Shown piece by piece: positions 35,301 through 44,850 of a DNA stretch of 64,000 bases (the first letter of the stretch is position 1; each line of letters opens with the position of its first letter). The notes below the pieces were generated by a model, which did no database searches, had not been told where the DNA came from, and was given only the letters and a program-made list of their open reading frames with translations. The stretch spans positions 124,001-188,000 of the forward strand of contig NZ_JAWLCI010000003.1 in NCBI RefSeq assembly GCF_041687215.1, read 5' to 3'. The stretch comes from Mariniphaga sp041687215 (GTDB taxonomy: Bacteria > Bacteroidota > Bacteroidia > Bacteroidales > Prolixibacteraceae). Both the position numbers and the translations under genes were made by a program.

Positions 35301-36992
35301 ATGATAGTGAAAACCATAGCAGCAATACTTCTGACTTTTTCTTTGGCACTGAACGGGTGTGCGCAGGCAGATAATCAACATCGGGCATCAAAAATTATTC
35401 ATTTTGAAGAAATTGAGTTTGACATGCCTTCCATTCACGAGCCGGTTATTCCAAATTATGAGGTGAGTATTGAAGATTTTGGAGCAGTAAGCGGAGGCCA
35501 GGTTTTGAACAGTAAAGCTTTTGCCGACGCCATTGAGGCGGTTTCCCAAAAGGGTGGGGGAAGAGTTGTTATTCCGGCAGGAATTTGGTTAACGGGACCA
35601 ATTATTTTGAAAAGTAATCTGGAACTGTTTACCGAACCCGGCGCTGTGGTTATTTTTTCTGAGAATAAAGATCTCTATCCGGTTGTTGAAACCAGTTTTG
35701 AAGGACTGGATACCTGGCGCTGCATTTCGCCCATTTACGGCAAAAATGTGGAGAATATCGCGTTTACGGGTCACGGTGTTTGGGATGGTTCTGGAGATGC
35801 ATGGAGGTTTGTAAAGCGCAGCAAACTTACTGCAAACCAGTGGAAAGAGCTGGTGGCATCGGGTGGTGTGGTTAACGAAAAAGAAAATGAATGGTACCCT
35901 TCTGAACAATTCAAAACAGCCCAGGAATCTGCCAATATGAATGTTCCTACCGGATTAACAACCAAAGAAGAATATGAGGCTATTCGCGATTTTTTGCGCC
36001 CGGTGATGGTAAGCATTCAAAACAGCAAAAGGGTGTTGTTTGATGGTCCGACTTTTCAGAATTCACCAGCCTGGTGCATTCATCCGCTTATGGTGGAAGA
36101 TTTGGTTGTCAGGAATTTAACCGTTCGAAATCCCTGGTATTCGCAAAACGGTGACGGAATAGATATTGAATCGTGTAAAAATGTGCTGGTAGAAAACTGC
36201 AACTTCGATGTGGGCGACGATGCCATCTGCATAAAATCAGGCAAAGATGAAGACGGTCGGCGACGTGGTGTGCCAAGTGAAAATTTGGTCATTCGCAGCA
36301 ACATTGTTTACCACGGGCATGGCGGAGTTACCGTTGGCAGCGAAATGTCGGGTGGTGTGCGCAACATGCACGTTTCAAACTGCACGTTTATGGGAACCGA
36401 TGTGGGCCTCCGTTTTAAAAGCAACCGCGGTCGGGGCGGCGTGGTTGAAGGCATTTATATTTCAGATGTCCGGATGACAGATATTCCGACCAATGCCATT
36501 TCATTTAATTTGTATTACGGGGGAATGTCGGTTTCGGAAATGCTTGCCTCGGGAAAATCTGATGCCATTGCGAAACCCGAACCGGTTACCGAAGAAACAC
36601 CCCAGTTCAAAGATATTTCCATGAAAAACATTGTGGTAAAGGGAGCTCAGCAGGCTGTGGTTTTACAGGGATTACCCGAAATGAACCTGGAAAATGTGAC
36701 CATGACTGATATGCTTTTGGAAGCCGACAACGGATTTTCGATTGTGGATGCAGATAATGTTAAAATTGAAGGTGTTGAACTCATTACCAAAAATAAAACG
36801 GCTGTTGAATTTTACAATTCCAAAAACGTGGAAATCAGAGGACTCAAATATCCGTTTAAGGAGGAAAAATCTATTATCATCAATGGTGACAGCAGCCGAA
36901 ACATTAAATTGCTGCCATTTGATGGTGAAAATTTACAGCCTTTTACCACTTTAGGAAATGAAGTTCCCCGTGATGCTGTTCAGTTTGAATAG
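35301..36992 (+). CDS. GH28 polygalacturonase, lipoprotein
   Basis: This 563-residue family 28 enzyme hydrolyses alpha-1,4-galacturonan. The lipobox is ALNGC (Cys20). The beta-helix begins with YEVSIEDFGAV at 53. The catalytic set is complete: NGDGIDIES at 283 onwards (D285, D288), GDD at 305-307, GHGG at 339-342 (H340) and RFK at 371-373. An insertion at about 160-235 is typical of exo-acting Bacteroidota GH28. It releases galacturonate that feeds UxaC. The following lyase gene begins within 6 bp. Confidence 0.93.
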   Translation: MIVKTIAAILLTFSLALNGCAQADNQHRASKIIHFEEIEFDMPSIHEPVIPNYEVSIEDFGAVSGGQVLNSKAFADAIEAVSQKGGGRVVIPAGIWLTGPIILKSNLELFTEPGAVVIFSENKDLYPVVETSFEGLDTWRCISPIYGKNVENIAFTGHGVWDGSGDAWRFVKRSKLTANQWKELVASGGVVNEKENEWYPSEQFKTAQESANMNVPTGLTTKEEYEAIRDFLRPVMVSIQNSKRVLFDGPTFQNSPAWCIHPLMVEDLVVRNLTVRNPWYSQNGDGIDIESCKNVLVENCNFDVGDDAICIKSGKDEDGRRRGVPSENLVIRSNIVYHGHGGVTVGSEMSGGVRNMHVSNCTFMGTDVGLRFKSNRGRGGVVEGIYISDVRMTDIPTNAISFNLYYGGMSVSEMLASGKSDAIAKPEPVTEETPQFKDISMKNIVVKGAQQAVVLQGLPEMNLENVTMTDMLLEADNGFSIVDADNVKIEGVELITKNKTAVEFYNSKNVEIRGLKYPFKEEKSIIINGDSSRNIKLLPFDGENLQPFTTLGNEVPRDAVQFE

Positions 36993-36997
36993 TGGGT

Positions 36998-38368
36998 ATG
37001 AATCGAATAAAAATTCTCAGATTCCTGATTGCTTTCGGGCTGATGTTTTATCCGGCTTTAAGCAATGGGCAGACTGGTTCCAGTCAGCAACCCGGACTTA
37101 TCAACAATAGTCAGGTTTCAGAACCCGATTTCTCCATGATTGGGTATGCAACTGTGGCGCGCGATGGTGTTGAAACAACCACCGGAGGAAAAAACGGGGA
37201 AGTAATTGTGATTGAAACACTTGAACAGCTCATTGCCTGGGGTGCAAAACGGGAGGATAATTACAATGCTGAAACGGTTATTATTAAAGGAAAAATTGAA
37301 GCCAATCCTTCCGTATTAATTACCATCAAGCGGGGAAAAGATATTTCAATTCTGGGCGACTCGGAATCGAACGGAGGATTTGCAGAACTGAAAAATATCT
37401 CTCTGAATATCCGCGATTATTCCAACGTAATTGTAAGAAATTTGAAGATTCACGAAGTTTTTTATCCGAATGACTGCCTGACTATCGATCATTGCCATCA
37501 CGTGTGGATTGATCACTGCGAGTTTCACAGCAAAATCGGTCCGGGAATTGGTGTGGATACCTACGACGGATTGCTCGATATAAAAAAAGGTTCGCATAAT
37601 GTTACAGTATCCTGGTGCTATTTTCACGACCACATGAAAACGATTCTTATCGGGCACAGCGACAATAACGGCGAGCAGGATAAAAACCTTCAAGTTACTT
37701 TTCACCACAACTGGTTTTCAAATACCGACGGCAGAAATCCGAGTTTACGCTTCGGATTGGTTCACTATTTCAACAATTACCTGGAAAATATTTCAGATTA
37801 TGGATTTGCAGTTCGAAATGGCGCTCACGCAAAAATTGAAAACTGCCATTTCGAAAGCGTAAATACCCCCATTGCTACCGACAAATTTAAGGGGCATGGA
37901 TATGCTTGTGTTTCGGGATGTATTTATACAGGTTCATGCACCGAAGCCGACAATCAGGTTTCTGACCCGGTGGATTGCGAATTCTGGGACAACCAGATTC
38001 CATACAGCTACCAATTGGAAGATGTGCAAACAGTTAAATCGTCGGTTCAGGAATATGCCGGTGTGGGAAAAGTAAAACTGACGACCTCGGGAAAGCAATT
38101 TATTCAGAATAACGATTTTGAAGTTGAAAATTATACTTTTTCTGAGGCGGAAGGTGCCATCAGAATTTGTATAAATGGCTCAAAAAATCAGGAGATTCAA
38201 ATTTCCGTGTATTCGATTACCGGTGAAAAAATATATTCTGGAAAAGCTGAAGTTATTCAGGGGAATCAACAAATCAAAATTCCGCTGCAAAAAAATTTGA
38301 AAGGTATTTGCATCCTTGCCATTACTTCACCCTCAAAAAAGGAAACATTTAAGTTATTTGGGAATTAA
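36998..38368 (+). CDS. PL1-family pectate lyase with atypical T9SS-like C-terminal domain
   Basis: This secreted pectate lyase of 456 residues belongs to a PL1 branch different from the two above. I use the ATG at 36998. A GTG at 36992 would overlap the GH28 stop. The signal peptide ends near LSNGQ. Active-site marks are WIDHCEF (170-176), DGLLD (190-194) and GRNPSLRFG (R246, R251). The last about 70 residues resemble a T9SS type A sorting domain (VYSITGEKIYSG, IPLQKNLKGICILAI, ending KLFGN) but lack the usual YPNP opening. It ends the pectin operon at a bidirectional terminator. Confidence 0.9.
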   Translation: MNRIKILRFLIAFGLMFYPALSNGQTGSSQQPGLINNSQVSEPDFSMIGYATVARDGVETTTGGKNGEVIVIETLEQLIAWGAKREDNYNAETVIIKGKIEANPSVLITIKRGKDISILGDSESNGGFAELKNISLNIRDYSNVIVRNLKIHEVFYPNDCLTIDHCHHVWIDHCEFHSKIGPGIGVDTYDGLLDIKKGSHNVTVSWCYFHDHMKTILIGHSDNNGEQDKNLQVTFHHNWFSNTDGRNPSLRFGLVHYFNNYLENISDYGFAVRNGAHAKIENCHFESVNTPIATDKFKGHGYACVSGCIYTGSCTEADNQVSDPVDCEFWDNQIPYSYQLEDVQTVKSSVQEYAGVGKVKLTTSGKQFIQNNDFEVENYTFSEAEGAIRICINGSKNQEIQISVYSITGEKIYSGKAEVIQGNQQIKIPLQKNLKGICILAITSPSKKETFKLFGN

Positions 38369-38416
38369 ATGCTGAGGTATCCTACAACCCGCTGAAAGCA
38401 ATTTTTTTGCGAAAAA

Positions 38417-38447
38417 AAAAGACCGTCAGGATACCAGACGGTCTTTT
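38417..38447. terminator. Bidirectional terminator between the pectin operon and the convergent block
   Basis: 11-bp arms AAAAGACCGTC (38417-38427) and GACGGTCTTTT (38437-38447) flank a 9-nt loop and serve both converging transcription units. Confidence 0.92.
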
Positions 38448-38469
38448 CTGTTATTTCAAATTTTATCGT

Positions 38470-40170
38470 TTATTTTACAATTAATTTCTGAGTAAAATCA
38501 TTGGTAAACTGTGACTTAATTAGATACATACCGGGCTGTAAATCAGAAACGTTAATGAAATCGTTCTGTGATTCAATCAACCTTGATTTAACTATGCTAC
38601 CTGCCAGATTGTAAACTGCAACCTGTGTTGGTTCGTTCACTTTAACAAAAACCCTGTCGGTTGCCGGGTTCGGATAAACACGAACTACTTGTTTTTTCTG
38701 TATTTCAGGACTCGCAAAGGTGGTTAAAGGCTCAGCTTTCAGGTAATAAATATTAACACCGCTGCTCGAAGAATACAGAAAAATGGTACCTGCCCCGCCG
38801 GTATAAGAATAAACACCTTTTGAAATTTCAGGTCCGAGAGCCGGGAAGGTTGCAAATATGGAATCCTTATGATCTACAGCAAGTTGCAGTTCACGATCTT
38901 CACCACTGCTGGATGACATACCCATTACCGTAATTTCAGTGTTTCCTTCAACCTCGAAAGAAACCACACGACCAAGTGGAAGTCCGTTTTCATCAAAATC
39001 TCCAACTCCGCCCAGTTTTAACCGATGAGTAAATTCCATGCCATCAAGCGATTTGTTATTGGCATCAATAGTTACCGTTTTTTCGGAATGTGCCCAAATG
39101 GTCAGTCCGTTTACAACTGTCTTTTCCGTGAGGGTTCCCAGAGCATTAAAGTCTTCGGCGCTAATGTTCCAATCACTGCCGGTAGTTTCTTCGATGGCTT
39201 CTTCAACTTTCAGATAATACACATTTACGCCGCTGCCTGGTGAATACAGATAGATTGTTTCCGGTCCGCCTGAATAATTATATTCTCCCTTTGAAATTTC
39301 AGGGCCGAGAGCCGGGAAAGTTGCAAAAATGGAATCTTTATGGCCAATCGCCAGATTTAATTCTCTGTCTTCGCCACTGCTTGATGACATCCCCATTACA
39401 GTGATTTTTGAATCGCCTGAAACGTTGAAAGACAAAACACGTCCGAGAGGTTGCCCGTTTTCATCGAAATCTCCTGCTCCGCCAAGTTTCAACCGATGGG
39501 TAAATTCCATACCATCAAGCGATTTATTATTGGCATCGATAGTTACCGTTTTTTCGGAATGTGCCCAAATGGTAAGCCCGTTAACAGTAGTTGTTTCATT
39601 AACTGTACCCAGTGCATTAAAGTCTTCGCTGCTAATGTTCCAATCTCTTGTAGTTTGTTCAGGTTCTGCCTTCAAATAATACACGTTTACACCGCTGCCT
39701 GGTGAATACAGATAGATTGTTTCCGGTCCGCCTGAATAATTATATTCTCCCTTTGAAATTTCAGGGCCGAGAGCCGGAAAAGTTGCAAAAATGGAGTCTT
39801 TATGGCCAATTGCCAGATTTAATTCTCTGTCTTCGCCACTGCTTGATGACATCCCCATTACAGTGATTTTTGAATCGCCAGAAACGTCGAAAGACAAAAC
39901 ACGTCCGAGAGGTTGCCCGTTTTCATCGAAATCTCCTACTCCGCCAAGTTTCAACCGATGGGTAAATTCCATACCATCAAGCGATTTATTATTGGCATCG
40001 ATAGTTACCGTTTTTTCGGAATGTGCCCAAATGGTCAGTCCGTTAACAACGGTTGTTTCACTAAGTGTACCCAGCTCGTTAAATTCAGCATTGCTGATAT
40101 TCCATTCCTGGGCATTAACAAAAACAGAACAGAGGGTTGCAAATAAAATAAATGTAAATAATCGTCTCAT
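38470..40170 (-). CDS. Secreted protein of three near-identical beta modules plus T9SS sorting domain
   Basis: These 566 residues consist of a signal peptide (1-20), three copies of a module of about 146 residues (22-168, 176-321, 333-478) and a T9SS type A sorting domain (496-566, opening VYPNPATDRVF and ending KLIVK). Each module shows W-NIS, NGLTIWAHSEKTVTIDANNK, FTHRLKLGG, PLGRV-SF and an IYLYSPGSGVNVYYL end. Modules 1 and 2 are almost identical even in DNA. I recall similar modules appended to Bacteroidota pectinases, but I cannot name the family. A carbohydrate-binding role is plausible. There is no catalytic motif. Confidence 0.85.
   Translation of the reverse strand: MRRLFTFILFATLCSVFVNAQEWNISNAEFNELGTLSETTVVNGLTIWAHSEKTVTIDANNKSLDGMEFTHRLKLGGVGDFDENGQPLGRVLSFDVSGDSKITVMGMSSSSGEDRELNLAIGHKDSIFATFPALGPEISKGEYNYSGGPETIYLYSPGSGVNVYYLKAEPEQTTRDWNISSEDFNALGTVNETTTVNGLTIWAHSEKTVTIDANNKSLDGMEFTHRLKLGGAGDFDENGQPLGRVLSFNVSGDSKITVMGMSSSSGEDRELNLAIGHKDSIFATFPALGPEISKGEYNYSGGPETIYLYSPGSGVNVYYLKVEEAIEETTGSDWNISAEDFNALGTLTEKTVVNGLTIWAHSEKTVTIDANNKSLDGMEFTHRLKLGGVGDFDENGLPLGRVVSFEVEGNTEITVMGMSSSSGEDRELQLAVDHKDSIFATFPALGPEISKGVYSYTGGAGTIFLYSSSSGVNIYYLKAEPLTTFASPEIQKKQVVRVYPNPATDRVFVKVNEPTQVAVYNLAGSIVKSRLIESQNDFINVSDLQPGMYLIKSQFTNDFTQKLIVK
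38737..40107 (-). repeat. Three tandem coding repeats (about 440 bp each)
   Basis: The copies are at about 39667-40107, 39208-39645 and 38737-39174. The first two share long exact stretches, pointing to recent duplication, and the third is more diverged. Unequal crossing-over could vary the copy number. Confidence 0.9.
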
Positions 40171-40197
40171 AGGTAATATTTTTAAAATGAATAATTA

Positions 40198-40210
40198 TTT
40201 GCAATCTACT
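40198..40210 (-). promoter_or_regulatory. -7-like AGTAGATTGCAAA upstream of the triple-module gene
   Basis: Read on the minus strand, AGTAGATTGCAAA lies 28 bp before the start codon. It matches AGTAAATTGCAAA upstream of the paralogous gene (42334-42346) in 12 of 13 positions. Confidence 0.3.
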
Positions 40211-40370
40211 CATAATCAGAATAAATTAAATTATTCATCTTCCCAGATAAAGAGTGGATAATTCTCAATGGGGGCAATAAATATCAGATTACGGGATTAT
40301 TGTCCCAAACTACCTTATTAAAACTGAATTTCGATTAAAAATCAAATATTTCATTTTTAAAATGGTCAAA

Positions 40371-40401
40371 AAAAAGACCGACTGAATCAGTCGGTCTTTT
40401 T
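40371..40401. terminator. Terminator between the two module-bearing genes
   Basis: 13-bp arms AAAAAGACCGACT (40371-40383) and AGTCGGTCTTTTT (40389-40401) with a 5-nt loop end the 40425-42275 gene. The remaining gap to 40170 holds only the promoter candidate. Confidence 0.9.
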
Positions 40402-40424
40402 CAAAGTATCATTTTTTCAAATGT

Positions 40425-42275
40425 TTACCTTACAATTAATTTCTGTGTGAAATCATTGGTAAATTGTGACTTAATGAGATAAATGCCGGGTTGCAAGTCG
40501 CTCACACTGATGAAATCGTTTTGCGATTCAATCAACCTTGATTTAACCATACTACCAGCCAAATTGTATATCGCTACCTGGGTCGGTTTGTTTAATTTAA
40601 CAAAAACCCTGTCAGTAGCCGGATTTGGATAAACCCTCAATTCCGGCACTTTGGTTAGATCCACATTTGTTGGAACTGATTCTGCATGTAACATGTAAAA
40701 ATTAATTCCGCTGTCTTCGGAATACAGATAGATAGTTGTAGCATCTCCGTGATAGAAGAATACACTGTCAGTAAGTTCTTCACCCAATGCATTGAATGTT
40801 GCAAACACATTGCCGGGAGTTCCGTATGCAATATTCAGCACACGGTCGGAACTACTGCTGCCTGACATTGCAGCTACTCTGATATTGGTGTTTCCTTCCA
40901 CATCAAATGAAATTACTCTACCGTAAGGTGAACCATCTTCATTTAATTTACCACTTCCGTTCAGTTTTAGGCGGTGAGTAAATTCCAGATCACCTAATGT
41001 TTTTCCGTTTTCATCAACGGTAACTGTGCGGTCATCTTTAGCCCAAATGGTTAATCCGTTGATTGTTGTGTCAGCAGCCACATCGCCCAATGCGTTAAAT
41101 GCACTGGTACTGAAATTCCAAAGACCTGGTACTTCCTGTTCTGCTTCTATAGTAAGCTGGTATGCCGCAATGCCGTTGTTTGGCGACATAATATACATCA
41201 TAACCATATCTTCCTGTACATCAACGGCAAGCGGTGCCGCATAAGATGCATTGGTATTTAAACCCAGACCACGTTCCGGAAATACAGCAATTGAGTCAGC
41301 TTCTTCAGCACCAGCTTCTGGAATCAGAAACAACTGGAAGGCTGCAGGCGGCACTGTAACATGGTTTGTAGTTGGAGCCAGAATAAAATCATGGTCTTTG
41401 AATGAAAAGAATGCTACACCGGAAATTCCGCCTGTAATCGGTTTAAATTCTCCTGTGAAGGTTGAAATCAGTTCTCCCTGCATGTTGTATAACGCAGGAT
41501 AAACACTGTGTCCGTCTGCCCAGAAAAAGTCATTGTCAAGTGGCCAAATACGGGGTGAAATTCCCAGCTTGGCAATTGCACCTTCTACAGGTGCCGGATA
41601 AACTTCCTGCAGCACAATTTTTGTTGGTTCAGCAGCAACCACACCGGCCTGAACATCCCATTTGAAAACAATGGGTTCAACAGCAGCGCCGTTGGCATCA
41701 CCTACAATAACATATCCATCTTCTTCCTCGGAAACATCACCATAAAAGGTAAAACCATCGCCCAAACGATGGAATGGTTGTTCAACTCCGTCGATGGTAT
41801 CTTGCGAATTCCATTCCAGCAGAACTGTTGCATCAAGACCACCTTCACCGTCTTCCTCAAGCACATAAACTTTAAAAGGTTGGGTGTGGGTATTTGTAGC
41901 AAGGTTGGCTACCAGAATTTTCCCTGATGGTGTTATGGCAATGTCATTCACATTAAATGTGCCGCCTTTCACCACGGAGGTGTCGATTGGCATAGATTCA
42001 AGGTGATTTCCGGTTGCTGCATCAAGAACAACAAGTACAGGTGGATTGGCATTTCTGGAAACAATATACAGTTTTCCATCATAATGCGTCATTCCACGTT
42101 CGGTAGTGCCGCCCATCCATTCAGGAATTTCCTCACCTACCGGAAATCCTGCACTCCAGTCGGCATTTCCATAAGCTGAATTATCCCAGACAGGGGTTAC
42201 TACTGGTTGCTGGGCAAAAGTTATTGCTCCAATCAACAAAAAGAAAAACAAAAAAGTAAAATTTCTCATAATCAT
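40425..42275 (-). CDS. DUF4623-like propeller protein with one shared beta module and T9SS domain
   Basis: These 616 residues include a signal peptide ending FAQQ (about 22) and a beta-propeller-like region (about 25-375) that I associate with DUF4623 (ERGMTHYDGKLYIVSRN, DIAITPSGKILVANLAT, FTFYGDVSEEEDGYVIVGDANG). One copy of the same module found three times in the neighbouring protein is at 384-532. A T9SS sorting domain (546-616) is nearly identical to the neighbour's. No enzymatic motif is seen. It is probably a surface binding or scaffold protein of the second locus. It has its own likely promoter and terminator. The DUF name rests on memory. Confidence 0.8.
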   Translation of the reverse strand: MIMRNFTFLFFFLLIGAITFAQQPVVTPVWDNSAYGNADWSAGFPVGEEIPEWMGGTTERGMTHYDGKLYIVSRNANPPVLVVLDAATGNHLESMPIDTSVVKGGTFNVNDIAITPSGKILVANLATNTHTQPFKVYVLEEDGEGGLDATVLLEWNSQDTIDGVEQPFHRLGDGFTFYGDVSEEEDGYVIVGDANGAAVEPIVFKWDVQAGVVAAEPTKIVLQEVYPAPVEGAIAKLGISPRIWPLDNDFFWADGHSVYPALYNMQGELISTFTGEFKPITGGISGVAFFSFKDHDFILAPTTNHVTVPPAAFQLFLIPEAGAEEADSIAVFPERGLGLNTNASYAAPLAVDVQEDMVMMYIMSPNNGIAAYQLTIEAEQEVPGLWNFSTSAFNALGDVAADTTINGLTIWAKDDRTVTVDENGKTLGDLEFTHRLKLNGSGKLNEDGSPYGRVISFDVEGNTNIRVAAMSGSSSSDRVLNIAYGTPGNVFATFNALGEELTDSVFFYHGDATTIYLYSEDSGINFYMLHAESVPTNVDLTKVPELRVYPNPATDRVFVKLNKPTQVAIYNLAGSMVKSRLIESQNDFISVSDLQPGIYLIKSQFTNDFTQKLIVR

Positions 42276-42333
42276 TAATTTAAGTTCGACAATTATTAAA
42301 TATAAACAGTATTATTTCTATTCAGTCGCTTTC

Positions 42334-42346
42334 TTTGCAATTTACT
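42334..42346 (-). promoter_or_regulatory. -7-like AGTAAATTGCAAA upstream of the DUF4623-like gene
   Basis: On the minus strand AGTAAATTGCAAA precedes the ATG by 59 bp. It suggests that this gene and its paralogue are transcribed from similar promoters separate from the upstream amidase operon. Confidence 0.3.
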
Positions 42347-42435
42347 AAAACCGGGTCGCAATTCCGAATTCTTCTTCAACAATTTTCAAAAATTTCAATG
42401 AACAACCTATATTACTCCCTTCTTCTGTTAATGTT

Positions 42436-44847
42436 TCATTTTTTTAAAAATAATCTTCGATTTTTGTTACCTTCCTGTTCAAAAGATAAAATGAAAACAC
42501 CTGATGCATGAAATGAAAAGGTTATCTGACTTTTTCCCCCTGTAAAATTTGTTATTCCTCTTTGCATAATTTTTCCCTGCAAATCATATATTTCATAAGA
42601 AATATTGGCCTCTTCCGTTTCCATTTGGATATGAATATGGTTTGTGGCCGGATTCGGATAGATTTTTAAACTATTTTCTTTTTTTGCAACTTCTTCTGAT
42701 GATGTAAATACAGAATCGGATACCAATAAATTATCGAAAATAATTATTCCGGTTGCAGAAAAAGGAGTTTGGCCCGAAACCAAATTGAAACCGAAAAAAT
42801 CGTATTGTCCATTTTTTTCAGGGAATTCCAATGTACAGGTTTTAAATTGCCAGCCAGCAAAATCAATGTCTGTTATCAGAATTTCTTGTTCAGTTCCATC
42901 TTTTTCGAAAAGTATAAACAGTTGGTTATCCGACAGATTTCCATAAATATACATTCCAATATGCTGACTGTCCAGTACACTGAAAAACGGTTCAGGGGGA
43001 CGGACAACTATTTGTGCTTCAGGAGCATTAAAATCATACAAAAGCCGGTAACTATATCCGTCGAAAAGTTTATTGGTACTGTAACGCAGAATTCTATTGC
43101 CCGCTCCCTCGTTTATGTTCAGGCTGTTTTCAATGTCCACGGTCCATGTAAGGGCAGATTGTTCAAAATCAAACACAACATTGGTTCCCGGTTCATCCAC
43201 AGGTTTAACTTCAAATAAAATTTCTATGCTTTCCCCTAATTTAAGTCCGTCAGTATCTGTTAAATCAGGACTTAATTTCAGAATATAACTTCCGCCTGCC
43301 TCCAAACCTGAAGGATTGAATGCATAGGAACCTATGTTTCCCTCAAAAGTATTGACTACTATTCCTGTTCCGTTTAAAATATTCCCCTGCAAATCTTCCA
43401 GCCAAATAAGGTTGCTCAGGTTTTCTTCCACCAGCCGGCCATCAAAATGAATTCTGACCTGGGTGTTTTCGTACACATTTTTCATTCCATCGCGTGGGTA
43501 ATTATTTACTATTGACAACCGGTTTTTCATTGCGGTTAAAAACGAAAAGGTGAAATCTTCGTTCATTGGAAGTCCGCCAATGTGCTCAACACTTTTATCA
43601 AGCAGAACGGTATAAATCGTTGAAGTATCCAGTGGTGAATCTGGTGTAAAAAACGCAGTCCGCTCCTGGTTTTCGTATGAAAATGTTCCGTCAACTTCAG
43701 GGGAAATGGAAAAAGCATTTTCAAATGATTCGCGGTTCACCTCAAAGTTAAAATGAAAAATAACGGGAGTTGCCGCAGAAACTCTTTCCCCTGATTCAAC
43801 ATTTGGCGCATATTCAAGTACCATCATGGAATCTGAACGGTCTTGCTCCAGGTAAACCAGTTGGTAGGTAACATTATTGGAGTCAACTACCAATGAATCG
43901 AAAGATTGAGTAATGTATTTTTCTGCTTCAATTTCAAGCTGATAAATTCCAGGTTCCAGGTTATCGAAAAGAAAAAATCCGTTATTCAGGCTGTCAACAG
44001 TGTATTCCAAATCTCCGGGCTGCAGTTTAATTTTTGCCCCATTTACCGGAAGCCACTGATCTTTGGAATTGGCAGCCGTATAATAATCGGTAACCTTGCG
44101 AAAACTATCCTTAACAAAACCGGCAATTTTACCATTTGGATCAATTCCGCCTTCGTAATATTCCAGAAATGCTTTGTAAAAATGCCACGCTTCCAGGTTT
44201 TTGTATTCACGGTTCATCAGCCGGTAGGTTTCAGGGATGTAATCGTGAAACGAACCTTCGGAAATCAGGCCCGGCACGGTTAACGGACGCAAAACGCCAT
44301 AGCCGTTCCAGTCTGGCGGGGCAAATGATTTATCACCGCGCACCAGCCGGCTGCTGTTTGTCCAGTGTGAGGTTTCGTTGGAAATCAGGTTTTCCCAAAA
44401 AAGATTGGCCACATCCATACTTTGTGGCAGAATCGGGTCATTGTCCCACCCATGAAAAAGCTGAAGTACATAGTTGGTTACACTGTTAAATGCATTGCTG
44501 TGAATGGAAATCATAAAATCAACCTGGTTTACATTTGCTTCTTCGGCAATGGCTGAAAGCGGCCTGTCATCTTCAGTGCGATTCTGAGTACGCGACATAA
44601 TCACTTCTGCACCAGCCGCTTCGAGTAATTTGCGAAGATGTAATCCTTTTACCAGATTACTTTTCGACTCCCAAAATCCTGCTGTGTCACCCAGAGCAAA
44701 AGGTGGAATGGGAACATTACGGTCGTCGGAATTAAATCCGCCATGCCCGGGATTTACATAAATTTTCACTCCTTCCAGGTTTTGTCCCATCACATTGGAA
44801 ACCAGCAAAAAGAAGGGAAATAAAATCAGAAACAAAATTCTTTTCAT
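42436..44847 (-). CDS. N-acetylmuramoyl-L-alanine amidase (Amidase_3) with Ig-like domains and T9SS domain
   Basis: These 803 residues run from the ATG at 44847. A GTG at 44850 is an alternative. After the signal peptide (1-21) comes a zinc amidase that cuts MurNAc-L-Ala bonds. All ligands are visible: H35 in NPGHGG, E60 in WESKSN, H116 in SIHSN and catalytic E197 in EGSFHD. A CarboxypepD-like segment (about 240-325), Big_5-type Ig domains (about 345-545), a jelly-roll-like region and a T9SS sorting domain (about 735-803, with IYPNPATNHIHIQ) follow. T9SS export puts it on the surface, so it would act on foreign or shed peptidoglycan rather than the cell's own sacculus. The start directly abuts the previous stop codon. 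Confidence 0.92.
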   Translation of the reverse strand: MKRILFLILFPFFLLVSNVMGQNLEGVKIYVNPGHGGFNSDDRNVPIPPFALGDTAGFWESKSNLVKGLHLRKLLEAAGAEVIMSRTQNRTEDDRPLSAIAEEANVNQVDFMISIHSNAFNSVTNYVLQLFHGWDNDPILPQSMDVANLFWENLISNETSHWTNSSRLVRGDKSFAPPDWNGYGVLRPLTVPGLISEGSFHDYIPETYRLMNREYKNLEAWHFYKAFLEYYEGGIDPNGKIAGFVKDSFRKVTDYYTAANSKDQWLPVNGAKIKLQPGDLEYTVDSLNNGFFLFDNLEPGIYQLEIEAEKYITQSFDSLVVDSNNVTYQLVYLEQDRSDSMMVLEYAPNVESGERVSAATPVIFHFNFEVNRESFENAFSISPEVDGTFSYENQERTAFFTPDSPLDTSTIYTVLLDKSVEHIGGLPMNEDFTFSFLTAMKNRLSIVNNYPRDGMKNVYENTQVRIHFDGRLVEENLSNLIWLEDLQGNILNGTGIVVNTFEGNIGSYAFNPSGLEAGGSYILKLSPDLTDTDGLKLGESIEILFEVKPVDEPGTNVVFDFEQSALTWTVDIENSLNINEGAGNRILRYSTNKLFDGYSYRLLYDFNAPEAQIVVRPPEPFFSVLDSQHIGMYIYGNLSDNQLFILFEKDGTEQEILITDIDFAGWQFKTCTLEFPEKNGQYDFFGFNLVSGQTPFSATGIIIFDNLLVSDSVFTSSEEVAKKENSLKIYPNPATNHIHIQMETEEANISYEIYDLQGKIMQRGITNFTGGKSQITFSFHASGVFILSFEQEGNKNRRLFLKK

Positions 44848-44850
44848 CAC

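Noticed and set aside
38737..40107. Regular repeats considered as a CRISPR array or satellite
   Set aside because: The units are about 440 bp, fully coding and with open frame throughout, so this is protein-module duplication.
39329..40261. Repeated plus-strand frames that look like a duplicated small gene
   Set aside because: They recur only because the minus-strand coding modules are duplicated. The plus-strand peptides have no independent support.
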